The translations under genes were made by a program, and so were the position numbers. DNA of 64,000 nucleotides from Xylogone sp. PMI_703. Lineage: Eukaryota > Ascomycota > Leotiomycetes. The notes beneath the pieces are model-generated. The model was not told the origin of the DNA, did not search any database, and saw nothing but the letters and a program-made list of their open reading frames with translations. The stretch covers positions 7,564,001 to 7,628,000 of the forward strand of contig JAJTUQ010000003.1 in the NCBI GenBank assembly GCA_021399445.1, given 5' to 3'. Shown here one piece after another: positions 1 to 10,317 of the stretch; positions within the stretch are counted from its first letter, which is position 1; every line of letters starts with the position of its first letter.

Positions 1-1056
1 AATGGCAAGCATGCCGGTCTCATCTGCCCTCTGTTCTCGGTACTCTTCATATCGTTCCTGTCGGATATTCATTCGCTCGAGAAAGCGCTTGGGTGTAGCG
101 GGTGGCTCCTCAACAACAAGTGGCGAACTGTGCGCCATGTAAGTGATATCTCCATTAGCATCGGTAGATTCCTCAATAGTTAGCACTGCAGTATACGTTC
201 GATGTTGTGGAGACTGCGATTCTGCGGCTTCTGCTCCAGCCGCAAGTGACTCAGGTGTGTCCATTGGTTTCGGAGGTGGCGGTGGGTGGAATGGCTGGTA
301 CTTGCTTGAAGCTGTGAGGAATTGTGTTGGGAATTGGATGGCTTGGTTTGGAGGGCCATCAAGATGATGTGTCTCTGCTTTCCTGTATGATTCGGCCGTT
401 ATGGCAGCCCGCAATTCGTCTGTCTCTGGGTTCCATTGGTCTTGCTGGCCTGCTGCTTTGGCATTGCCCGCCGCTAGATCGAGACTTTCGAGAGTATTTG
501 TGAGAGTGGTGATGACCTCGGACGCTTTGTTGGACTTGATTCGGCTTGTGAAAATTGCTGCAAAAGCTTCATCCGTCACTACTTTGGGGAAATTCTGCGT
601 AAGGGAAATGGGACGGTGGAGGGAGAAGAAAGCCGAAGCGCAAATCTCTGTGATCTCATTAGGATGCGGCCATTTTCTAGGAGAATATATATAAATCCGC
701 TTACGATTTGGTGCAATATGCTGTGTACTAGGTACACTAGGAAGGTTGTGCAGTGTCTCGTCCTTCACCCTGGAAGCATAACCTGCAGACTCTTCCTTTG
801 TCTTCCTTCTGCCTGTTCGACCTGACTTCTTCCCACTCTCTGGTCTCTGTGCCGGAGCTGCCGCAACATCCTGGCCACCGGTTACTCCTTTCGAGCCATC
901 TGGCGGGCTGGAGGGTTTCGATGACGAGTATCGACGCTGATGGCGGTATTTCAATGCTCGTGATGTCGTCGCTCGTGGTGCTGAAGATGTAATGGAGGTT
1001 GTAACAGGTGTTGACGGGGCCGATATGGCCACTCGCCGCACTGAAGACGAGAACAT
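1..1056 (-). CDS. Mitochondrially targeted protein of unrecognised family (3' end outside window)
   Basis: An open frame on the minus strand runs uninterrupted from an ATG at 1056 to the left edge (352 codons visible), with no intron seen. An in-frame stop lies a short way upstream of this ATG. The N-terminus (MFSSSVRRVAISAPS, then many R, S, T and A and an RRYSSS segment) is rich in basic and hydroxylated residues and lacks acidic ones, as expected of a mitochondrial presequence. The body has a well-formed region beginning IYIYSPRKWPHPNEI at about residue 130, followed by a helical part and a proline-rich tract (PPPPPKP). The last visible part, RFLERMNIRQERYEEYREQ, is charged and probably helical. 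I do not recognise the family. A mitoribosomal or mitochondrial-translation protein is only a guess. The coding call rests on frame length, codon composition and the presequence. Confidence 0.75.
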   Translation of the reverse strand, partial: MFSSSVRRVAISAPSTPVTTSITSSAPRATTSRALKYRHQRRYSSSKPSSPPDGSKGVTGGQDVAAAPAQRPESGKKSGRTGRRKTKEESAGYASRVKDETLHNLPSVPSTQHIAPNRKRIYIYSPRKWPHPNEITEICASAFFSLHRPISLTQNFPKVVTDEAFAAIFTSRIKSNKASEVITTLTNTLESLDLAAGNAKAAGQQDQWNPETDELRAAITAESYRKAETHHLDGPPNQAIQFPTQFLTASSKYQPFHPPPPPKPMDTPESLAAGAEAAESQSPQHRTYTAVLTIEESTDANGDITYMAHSSPLVVEEPPATPKRFLERMNIRQERYEEYREQRADETGMLAI

Positions 1057-1850
1057 TGCGCCTTCAGACGTTGGGAATATACTCCGAGTATGTTGAGATC
1101 CAAGTCGTCACACCTTCGAGGCTTTCTTTGCCGTCTGATTCTCGCGAAACCGGCTGGAGCATAGCCGTGCGCCTGAGGCCCTTGCTCAATCACGTGTCAC
1201 TGCCTTGTGACCCCTGAACGACTTTTGGACCCCTCGTCTGTATGGACCTAAGAGATAAACGATGTAACGATATTGACGTAGGCTTGGGGTTCATATGCAA
1301 AGGCTCATGCTGTTGTTATCTATTACGGAAGGTATTAACATCACCAGACTTGTTGCACGAACTTGGACAAAGGCATGAATGAATTAAATATTACTCTGAC
1401 ATAAAACAGTAGAGATGTGGTCGGCGCAGTGGAACATACGTGGTCAGCAACGTGAGTAAGCTGAGCTTGGTGACATCAAAGAACGCGCAACCAGCCCATT
1501 CCTCTCCAATATGACCAGTTTAACAAGGGATATTTCTCAAACCAGCCCTTTGATACCCTGACATAATCACCACTAACCTGCATGTCATGTTCCCACCAAG
1601 CTTCTGACCTGCTCGTTTGTGTGTGAGAGGCCGCCTCAGGGCGATGCAATCCACAATCCAGAGACAAAGGAAACATGAGTTGATTGGAAATGTAAGTCAG
1701 TATACAGAGTACACAAGGTAACTTCTGTGGTTTGATTTGCCGTAGATCAGAAATGAGGCATAATGTCTGTACCAGAAGCTGGTATTGCTGCTACTTTCAA
1801 TTACCAGAAGGCAACAGTAAGCCTGGCCGGCATTTGCATCGTTTTACCTT
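1057..1850. other. Intergenic region, nothing recognised
   Basis: About 0.8 kb between the start of the left-edge gene and the 3' end of the serine-rich membrane protein gene. It should hold the promoter of the first and the 3' UTR of the second. Short open frames here overlap on both strands and show no protein-like character. No RNA gene or repeat was seen. Confidence 0.5.
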
Positions 1851-4800
1851 CTAAGAAGCGTGACGGCTGAAGACAACGTAGAAGATGCCACATGCAACAC
1901 CAATGATAGTGCAAGCAGCCCAGATAGCTGTCAGCCAAAAGGCTACTCTCTTCTGACTTCTTGCAAATCCCTCAATCTTCCCCTTTGTCCACCACACCAT
2001 AATTCCATCCAAATAACCGGTTGCGTAAAGAAGTAAAAGCGGTGGGAAGAGATTGCAGATACAGAGAACAACGATGGAAATTCTCCGTTCACGCCAGGCG
2101 ATCTCAAGATCTCCGACAGCACGTCTGACCCTGTATACATGAGGACTTTCGACGGTCATTCGGGGGAGTCGTCCTGAACCTCGTCCTATAGCTGCAGGTG
2201 TTAGGGTTGCTTGAGAGTCATAAGTTCCGGCAGCTCTGGCATCGTCGCGCATCTTCTGTAATTGGGCGTCAGTGTACAACATTTGCCAGTCTGTAGAGCT
2301 TGGAGGTCCGGGATGGTAGGGGCGGTAAGAAAGGCCATTAGATTGATGTTGAGCATCTGGCGTCGTTGATGAAAAATCTCGCCTGAAGTTAGGGTCATGA
2401 ATTGGCTGAAGATGATGAGGCGCCATTGAGTCGAGTGTGGGTGAAGGTCCAGAAGTCAGAAGAGAAAATGGGCGAAATGCATTTTGTGTATTATCATCCG
2501 CACCTGCCTGGCTGGTAACATTCTCTGTGTTGTTATTAATCTGCAATCTGTTCGAGCATCTTTGTTCAGAAACGGAGCGAATATTTCGGTATAGTGCTCC
2601 TGGTGGCTCTCTTGGTAGCTGTGCATGGCCATTGCCTGCTACATGCCGGATACCTCCCTGAACTACATCTCTTTCTAGTGGAGTATGTCCAATCAAGAGG
2701 GAATCGGTACTATCAGTACTGTCGTTAGGCGTGACGGCTGAGTGATAGTCGTGTACACCATTGCCAATGCCTTGAGACGTGAGTTCTTCTCCAGATTCAT
2801 CTCTATATATTGGCAATGGTTGGCCCATTATACCGGCGGTACTCCTATGCCCTTTAGATTCGTCGATCCAATTCACGACGTGCGTAGTATTCGGTATTGC
2901 TGGAGGAAGGTTTTGAAGAGGGATACCTTGTTGTGTGATATCTTCCTCCTCCAAGGAACTAGTTATGCGCAAGCGTGAAAGGTAGTTTCGATTTTTATGA
3001 CCACTGGAACGGCGAACGTGATTCGTTGTGCTAGATGCGTCAAATGTATTGAAGGTACTGAAGCTATTCACATTTGGCGGCGGAGATCTGAAGGGATTTG
3101 TATGATTAGTGAGGGGTCTTGGCCGCCTCATATAACGGCTAGTAGATGACTCTGGCCGCCCAAGGTACCCATTCACTTTACTTGTTCTTCGAGTTGGAAA
3201 AAAGATAGGTATGGGTGTATCCTTGATATCCTTAAGGCCCCTTTGACGAGAATTTCGATTGAAGAAGGAATTCCTTTTCCGTGCTGGAAATTCAAAATTA
3301 TTCATGTTAGGATGAGAACTCAAACTTCCTTCGTCAGATATATTGGCTAGACTGCTACCCGCCTGCTTCACAGCGCCGCCGTACATCCCTCTGACACTTT
3401 GGAGACTTTGCAGTCCGCTCTGTGTAATGCTGTCACCAACAGTTTCCCAGTCGCCATTCCCATCATCTTGATCATGTGAGATAGTATCTTCTCCGCCAGC
3501 AAGATCCAGCTGATTGAAAGGCGTAGCAGGTGGTGAATCAGGAAAATACGCATCGTGGAATATAGGAACACGCACAGTATTCTGATGATGAGTGCTGACC
3601 CAACTTGCTGCAACTGCACCTTGTTGGTAGAACGTTTGAGTGTGTTCAGAGCCATTAGATAGCTCGCCTTCATCAGAATTTTCTACTTCAGATCTCAATT
3701 GTCTATCTGGTGATGCTAAAGGTAAAGACCGGTTGTGGATATCAGGGGCGCTGCTTTGAAGGTTAAGACCCTCTCCAAGCATGTCCTGGGCTTCCGAACT
3801 TCCTTCACTGAAAGCACTATAGCTACTAAGTCGTCTCAAGGCACTGCTAACGTCTCTCTCTAGTGGCATTCTGTTTCCAATATTGGATAGACCAGGCTCC
3901 TCATTCATTGACTGATTAGGAGTTTGTGGCTGAGGAGACCTGAATGGGTTGTTTGATGTCACTGTGAGCGGAGAGATGGTAATAGGCAGTTGATTTCCTG
4001 GAACACGATCAGCGACTGTTGATCCGGAATTGTTGTTGAGAGTATTATTGCTATTAATGCTGCACCGGCGCCACAAATTAGGCAGAGCAGCACTGACTGG
4101 ACGGCCGTTTCTTGTGATCATCCTTTTGGATCTGCGCAGAATTCTGGCTTGGCGCACAGATAATTGAGGGATAGCTGCCTCCGGACGTGCAACATTGCCA
4201 ATACCAGAAGATTCAGGGTCAGACTCATCCATGGCTGATTTACCAGGCTTTGTTTCCTTGGAGAGAGAAGATGAATCCATTCTTTGATGACCATCTTCGA
4301 GCCCACTGGAGCTGTTATCCGAACTATATTGCATATAGCGCGTGTATAGGTTACCCAAGGTACTTCCCTTGATTGGCGAAGACGGCTCGTCAGGAATGAC
4401 ATGAGTTGATAATGGTTGATTAGAAGATGATGGCAGATCTCCAATTTCAAAGGATCTTCCGTCGGGAGCTGCTTTGGTACAGGTCAGTTCGATGTTTTTA
4501 CTCGGCTGCTCCGAGGCACTGCTATTAATCAACATAGGGGTTGGTGTGCCTTGTATGGAGCACTCAGAGACAGATCCATGACTGGTATATGTTGTGTTTG
4601 TGAATGTTGTTGAGGCGAAATTATTCTTTGGCTGGCTTGAAAGGCCCCCAAGCGCTCCTTCTCGTGGTACTGTCGTATCAACATCATGGTGGATGCAGTC
4701 TTCGCCGATGTCCTGGAGAGATTTATCCTGCAATACTTGACGGTCATGGTTCAGCGTATCACTATTGAAAAATGAAGGGATGCGATATCTGTCTCTAAGA

Positions 4801-5087
4801 GAACCCGAAGTGATTGATGAATGAGCAGTTGGTAGGTCATCAAAGACTGTTCTGATTGGCGTGCGGTTTCGTATTTGAGAGGTGGCAAGTTCCTTCTCGA
4901 CTGGAGGTCCAGATGCAGAGGATGAGATTCGACTATACCACGACTGTGCAGTGTTCTGTTGTTTGTTTCTAAGGCCCTGAGGCGTTATTGGTTGTAACTC
5001 GCATCCTTGTGAAGGTTTGATCGAGGATACATCGCAATCATGATGTTTCTCTTGAAGATTAGTACCTATACCTTCTTCTGGCTCCAT
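1851..5087 (-). CDS. Large serine/asparagine-rich protein with two C-terminal membrane helices
   Basis: Single-exon gene of 1078 residues. The first ATG in the frame is at 5087 (MEPEEGIG); the frame extends ten codons further upstream without an ATG. Residues 1 to about 990 are low-complexity and rich in S, N, P, T and Q, with short repeated NPFRSP-type motifs (three occurrences), so this part is probably disordered. The C-terminus has a conserved-looking basic stretch (RVRRAVGDLEIAWRERR) followed by two hydrophobic helices at about 1003-1021 and 1049-1073, separated by a basic loop. This suggests a membrane-anchored protein with a long disordered cytosolic N-terminal part. Many filamentous fungi carry proteins of this shape. 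I do not recognise a characterised family and assign no function. The length, lack of stops and the membrane segments make the coding call secure. Confidence 0.85.
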   Translation of the reverse strand: MEPEEGIGTNLQEKHHDCDVSSIKPSQGCELQPITPQGLRNKQQNTAQSWYSRISSSASGPPVEKELATSQIRNRTPIRTVFDDLPTAHSSITSGSLRDRYRIPSFFNSDTLNHDRQVLQDKSLQDIGEDCIHHDVDTTVPREGALGGLSSQPKNNFASTTFTNTTYTSHGSVSECSIQGTPTPMLINSSASEQPSKNIELTCTKAAPDGRSFEIGDLPSSSNQPLSTHVIPDEPSSPIKGSTLGNLYTRYMQYSSDNSSSGLEDGHQRMDSSSLSKETKPGKSAMDESDPESSGIGNVARPEAAIPQLSVRQARILRRSKRMITRNGRPVSAALPNLWRRCSINSNNTLNNNSGSTVADRVPGNQLPITISPLTVTSNNPFRSPQPQTPNQSMNEEPGLSNIGNRMPLERDVSSALRRLSSYSAFSEGSSEAQDMLGEGLNLQSSAPDIHNRSLPLASPDRQLRSEVENSDEGELSNGSEHTQTFYQQGAVAASWVSTHHQNTVRVPIFHDAYFPDSPPATPFNQLDLAGGEDTISHDQDDGNGDWETVGDSITQSGLQSLQSVRGMYGGAVKQAGSSLANISDEGSLSSHPNMNNFEFPARKRNSFFNRNSRQRGLKDIKDTPIPIFFPTRRTSKVNGYLGRPESSTSRYMRRPRPLTNHTNPFRSPPPNVNSFSTFNTFDASSTTNHVRRSSGHKNRNYLSRLRITSSLEEEDITQQGIPLQNLPPAIPNTTHVVNWIDESKGHRSTAGIMGQPLPIYRDESGEELTSQGIGNGVHDYHSAVTPNDSTDSTDSLLIGHTPLERDVVQGGIRHVAGNGHAQLPREPPGALYRNIRSVSEQRCSNRLQINNNTENVTSQAGADDNTQNAFRPFSLLTSGPSPTLDSMAPHHLQPIHDPNFRRDFSSTTPDAQHQSNGLSYRPYHPGPPSSTDWQMLYTDAQLQKMRDDARAAGTYDSQATLTPAAIGRGSGRLPRMTVESPHVYRVRRAVGDLEIAWRERRISIVVLCICNLFPPLLLLYATGYLDGIMVWWTKGKIEGFARSQKRVAFWLTAIWAACTIIGVACGIFYVVFSRHAS

Positions 5088-6681
5088 AGCTAAGCCAGTT
5101 GGAGTAGATGAGATCAAAAAGATGAATGAGAAGTTCTTGAAGTCATCGAACTTGGAAACAGGTTGAAGGACTATTGATAAATTATGAAGAAGGTACCCTT
5201 TGTTTGATCTTATTTATCAGGACAAAATAAGAATCTTCGCTCGTGTACAAGACGAAAAGTCAACCATGAGAATCTGCGAGTGGATAGACCTATAGGAAAG
5301 AAAACACGCGGTACATAGTTCTCAGATAAAGGTAAACAACGAGAGTCGCAAGCTGGGCTTGGTACGACCGTCACGCTGCCTTTTAGTGACGAGTACATCG
5401 CTCAGGGCCTTGAGAATCACTAAGAGAGGGAGAGCGACTACAGCTTGATTTGACTTCAAGGGCCGCTACTCACCAGCCGTCCACCATAGTATAGACGGGC
5501 AGATAGCATGTGTTGAAAAGCCAACTGTGTCTACGGACATGGTGACAAGGTTTGCCGGAAAGTATTCAGAGGTTTATAGTTAATCATGAAGACAAGCTGA
5601 GAAATATACTAAATAATTTCTCCTTGATCATATTTAATTCCTGCTTCAGTACATTGAAGAAGACTAACTTCATCTTCAGATACTGAAAGTAGCATCAGAA
5701 AAGTAAGAGAAATAGACTCCGAATTATGATATGATGGAACAAAGAGAATTGTGGAAAATGAAAGTTGATCTCGCCCTTGATCTCAATCTAGACAAGCGTA
5801 AAAAAATACATTGCCTGAAAAAGGCATACTTATTAACTGATTCCGGGACCGAGAAAAAAGAGGGGAAGCAGCATCCATAGCGAGCACTCCCGAAGTTGAG
5901 CACGGAATCGGGCAGCAAAGCGAAATACCGCGATGAAGAGTGCCGATTGATTAATCATAACTACTTGTACATGACTGAGGATGATTATAATTTTGATTCT
6001 CCGGCTATGGCGGGATGATCGCTACATCCATCGATTCTAGATTCGAGATCCTAGAGCAGCCCCCAACTTCGGTCGGGCTGTAGCCAAGCACTAGCATGAA
6101 ACATGCAGCGTGAACCTTCCAGAACTGCTGGAGTCCAGCATTGCAGGACAAATACTGTACAAGAGCCGATGTACAACTAATTAGCTGGGATTGAAGGTAC
6201 GGTACACCGAAGCAGCCGTGGACTCACGGTGGATACGGAAAGGAGAGCCGGACAAGAGGACGCGAAGGAATATAATACCGGTGAAAGTGAGAAGTGAGAG
6301 AAATGAGAAAAAGTGACATCCAGGACGTTCGCAGGAGCAGCCCTGACGCCGGCTAGGGGTTGTGGGAGGGCACGGACAATAGACCGGCCCGTTCGACGGT
6401 CTGGAACGTGGCTTTCTGGCCTTGCGCACACGCCCATCGAGATCGCTGATAGGCCCCACTCCGCTCCCTTCTGGATTGCTTGCGCTGCGTACGACTGTAC
6501 GACCTCTCCGCCGTACGTACAGGATTAGAAGCTTCCATACCTTACCTTTTTGCACCCGACCTTGGCTGCCTTTTTTTTTTTTATTATCTCCTCCTTCTCC
6601 CCCTACAAAAATGCCTCCTTCTCCCACTTATCAACCTCCGTAAGTGGTGCCAATCCTTCCTGTTGAACGCGCCTTCAAACC
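5088..6681. other. Intergenic region between divergent genes, with a poly-T run and GTAC cluster
   Basis: About 1.6 kb that must hold the promoters of the serine-rich membrane protein gene and the F-box gene. A T-run lies at about 6571-6582, just upstream of the F-box start. Several GTAC tetramers cluster at about 6488-6521. No convincing gene, tRNA or repeat was found; the open frames here overlap each other on both strands. Confidence 0.5.
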
Positions 6682-8864
6682 ATGGACGCCCTTCCCTCGG
6701 AAATCATTCTCCACGTTGCGCTCTGTAAGTCCTGCCCGCCCACCAAAAAAAAAGCTGCCTGACATGCAACCCCCGCAAATACGAGCGAGGTACGAGGTCG
6801 ATGGCTGACATGAACAACTCCCAGTCCTGGAACCGCGCGAAATTGTAACCCTCCAGCTGGTGTCCAAGAGATTCTTGCAGCTCTGCCGCGACGGTCGGAT
6901 ATGGCGAGAGCAGTGCTTCTTGACCTCGACCTTCCTCGCCCGCTACCGGGAGAGACAGGAGCGAGTGGAGAAGATCGCGGGCGGCCACGCCAATTGGATG
7001 CCCTATGGTGGTCGCCAAAGCCCGCTGAGCAATGGCACGGCTGTCGAAGCTATGGCGAGGGCGATGGGCAATTCCAATCCGCTGAGCGACCTCGCTGGAA
7101 TGCAAGACGGCACTTCACGAGCTCACCAGTCTGGGTTGGGGTTGGCACCAGAACCCGTCGCACATCTGAGTGAGAACGTCCGAATCAGAGCCAACTGGGA
7201 CCCAAGTTACCCCGGAGAAAAGGTGCGCTGGTATGATGAATACATTGCCCGGAACTCGACGATTTCTCTGAGCTGGCTGCAGCAGCCGCGAGATGTAGAA
7301 AGTTCGTCAAAGGAAAGCCTGGATATCTCTGGCATGGGGCTCTACACTCCTCCTGGCGAACTGGCTGCTACCATGGCAGTGGCTCCGCTGGATGATGGAA
7401 GCGTGAGTATCTGGGATCTAAGCGGCTCTATTGCGCGAAAAGGAAGTATCATAGCTCGGTCCAAGCCTGGCATTCTCTCCATCGATGAATTTCCTTCTGG
7501 AACCCATACCAAGCGCTCCGAAATGGTGAAAGCTGGGGTTACCGAATGCATAAGTGTTGATAGTGTCCTCAAACGAGCCTATGTGGCTGTTCAGAGCGGT
7601 ATGCCATACATTTTATTGCGGTACTCCCATGTAGCTGTGTCGTGGCTCCATGCCAAAACTTTCTATTTTCAAAATTTTCCCTGATCAATGACAATTGGCT
7701 AATAGTGTCAAAGGTCTTGTCGAGGTCGACTTGGAGACCTTGAAGCCTGTAAGTTACGAAATGTTTCCATTTACTGTGACTACTCTGTCAACCGCCCACC
7801 ATCCGGTTCCGCTTACGGTTGGTACGAACCTATCCATCTATCTACATGATCCTCGCGAGACAAGGAGCTACTCTGCATCAGAGCCCGAACAGTTAGACGA
7901 TGTAGATGGTATTGTTCCTCCCCGGATAAGAGCCATGGCGGGTTTATTGAACCAGGAATACACGCCTCGTTATGCTCACCTCTACCAGCCTGGGCCACTG
8001 AGTATCCTCCACATGCCGACCCCCAGTCCTTGGGACGGTGGTGGTGACATATACATTGCTGGGCGCTTTCCAAGTATCCTTCATTATGATCGGCGATTTT
8101 TTCCAAGGCTGCAGGATACCATCCACAGTGGTGCTCGCCTATGCGCTATGGCATATTTACCCTATGCTGTGGGTGAGGACCTAGACCTTGCTCGACGTGG
8201 TGAGTTGTCTGTCGAACGTGCATGGGAGTCCAAGTCCCACCCGGGGCAAACTCTGATTGCCTGCGGAGAATATAACACCAAGGGATCCCTGGAGATGTAC
8301 GGACTTCCATCTACTGGTGAGCAAACGGACCCGGATCCCAGGCCTTACAAAACCACTCCTTCGGTCATGCAGAATCGTCAAACTTCGTCTAGCTCAAAAT
8401 TACTTTCTGTTGCCAACCACGGAACACGTATTGTCGTCTCTGATGGAAGTGGTAACGTGAAGTGGTTTGAGAGAGATGGTTTTACAGAGGTACGGCGCTG
8501 GAACATTGCACAAGAGACTGCAGAAACAACGCACCGAAGCATCTTCGGAAGCATGAGAGACTATTACAGGGAGACCGAAACGGGCGATATCGCCCTAAAA
8601 CTCCTCCCCACCGGCAGCGCTGAAGGATCCGTGAACGAGGATAATCTAGTTTTGTGGACTGGCGAGAAACTGGGACTCATGCAATTCTCTCCTCATCCTG
8701 CGTTTGACCAAGACCATTTCGAGGAAGTTCTCGGGGAAGAAGACGCCCTGCGAGAACGGGAGGCACGCATCTATGGAGAGACGATGCGCAGGGCCTTGAT
8801 CCAGCAGGCCAACGAGGTCAGATATGTACAAGGTCTCGGGCTTGGACTTGCTGAAGGTGTTTGA
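6682..8864 (+). CDS. F-box protein, probable SCF substrate adaptor
   Basis: Three exons: 6682-6724, 6825-7598 and 7714-8864, giving 655 residues. Joining exons 1 and 2 restores an F-box at about residues 4-46 (LPSEIILHVALFLEPREI, then VTLQLVSKRFLQLC and RIWREQCF). This motif binds Skp1 in SCF ubiquitin ligases. The second intron uses the AG at 7712-7713. The AG a few bases upstream, at 7704-7705, would lead to an early stop, whereas 7713 restores VQSGLVEVDLETL. The rest contains WD-like fragments (SVSIWDLSG) and a region that may form a beta-propeller, but repeats are too degenerate to count by eye. The C-terminal helix (EEDALREREARIYGETMRRALIQ) is charged. The substrate is unknown. The F-box assignment is firm; a full WD40 propeller is inference. 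Confidence 0.88.
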
Positions 8865-10317
8865 GCTGCTTTTTATTGCCTGCGACAACGTTACTCATCA
8901 GGATACCGGTAGCCCGGTTCTGGAGGCCATCTAACGGGATCGGACGATGGGTTACTGGACGTGCTGCTCTGGCACCAACGTTTGGTGCCAACATGTACGA
9001 CAATGCCCGACCTGATGCGATTTTGTAATATGGATGGTTTGATTCCATTGTGTACAACATAAGTTACCCGACCAATAATAGGGCTGTCAGGCCTGGGGTT
9101 GAACAAACCAGCGGTGCGGACGGGAAGGATATTAAATTAATGTACTCCCGAAGCCATGGTGGCGCCCAGGGGGGCAAAGGGTGCAGAGCCGCATATGATT
9201 GAGGACGTGACGTGTGGCCGGGCGTGAAGCTGTTGTTGGAGAGATTCTGGAGTGATACGTGTATACGGGCCAAGGATTTTGCAGGACGGACCGGAGCGCC
9301 TGGTGTTGAGGGGGAAAAAGCTTTCTCGTGACCCAATCTTACAGTGTACACAGGACCACAGGATACATCTGCTCGTACTGTACGAAGTATCATCTGTATG
9401 TATGAGGAAACCAGCTCGACGAACGACGGATCAATGCCTCTCGAGGCGGCAGATTTCTTCGCACTGCAATGCCACGAGCGCGCTAAATATTGGCTGTGGT
9501 CGCTGGGATGACAGGCTGCGACGGGGCCTAACAACCAATCCTTCGGGCGAGGCGAGAAAATCGGCGGTGAGGCAAGCTGCTGCTGGGGCCGGCACGCCAT
9601 TCACAGGCGCCCCTCGAGCTGTAACGTCTTCTGCGTCTCGACGCCGTGCTTCCTCCTACAGCAATCATGCGCGGGACCACGGCGCTACAACCAGCTCCGT
9701 CCTCAACTCTTCTTCTGCAACCTCATCTGGGCGTTGCTCAACCTGGCCATCTCCACCGTTGCAAAAAAAATACCGTAAAAGAAAACACAGAGCATGAACG
9801 ATGAGCGCTCCAGTTTGGGGATCGTATCGTCGAAACCATGGGTGGGATTCCCGGCCTTGTGTGCCGCGGCGAGTGGGAAACCGGTAATTACACGGGTTAC
9901 AGAGGGAGCTTTCTGCTGAGCAGCCAGGCTTACGATCATATATACGCCACGTTGAGCAGATTGCGGTGGCCAATTACCCCCCATGCAAGTTGCAGTTGGA
10001 GTTTCTCTATCTAAAATTTTGGCCAAAAGCAACTACAAGTACCTTTATTATCCCGGTTGGGCCCTCTTTTTTCAGCAGCAATGTACTTACTCTTGTCACG
10101 ATGACTTCTGCATGTTCCGGCCATCCTCTTGTTCCGTTCTATAGGCCAGCCTCACTCCCCAAATATGCACCTTCTAGCAAACGCTTGGAGGCGTAAGCAA
10201 TGACTTTTAATATCCTCTGCTACTGTCTTCCCTTCCTAGAAGTAAGGTCTCTCTGTTCTTACCGTTTTTTGTTATTCTTTTTCCCTCCTCCCCCCCATCT
10301 CTCGTCTCTTGTCCTTC
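8865..10317. other. Intergenic region with a short hairpin
   Basis: About 1.45 kb between the F-box gene and the SprT-like gene. A perfect 8-bp inverted repeat with a 3-nt loop lies at 8971-8989 (GGCACCAA, CGT, TTGGTGCC), about 100 nt past the F-box stop and so possibly in its 3' UTR. The rest shows only overlapping short frames on both strands, and I see no gene in it. Pyrimidine-rich sequence at about 10265-10310 precedes the SprT-like start. Confidence 0.5.

Noticed and set aside
7599..7713. GC-AG reading of the second F-box gene intron using the AG at 7705
   Set aside because: A standard GT-AG intron with the AG at 7713 gives an in-frame product (VQSGLVEVD), so the rarer class is not needed.
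9252..9797. 181-codon plus-strand ORF with a 178-codon minus-strand ORF opposite
   Set aside because: Mutual shadows in GC-rich intergenic DNA with no motif, signal or splice support.
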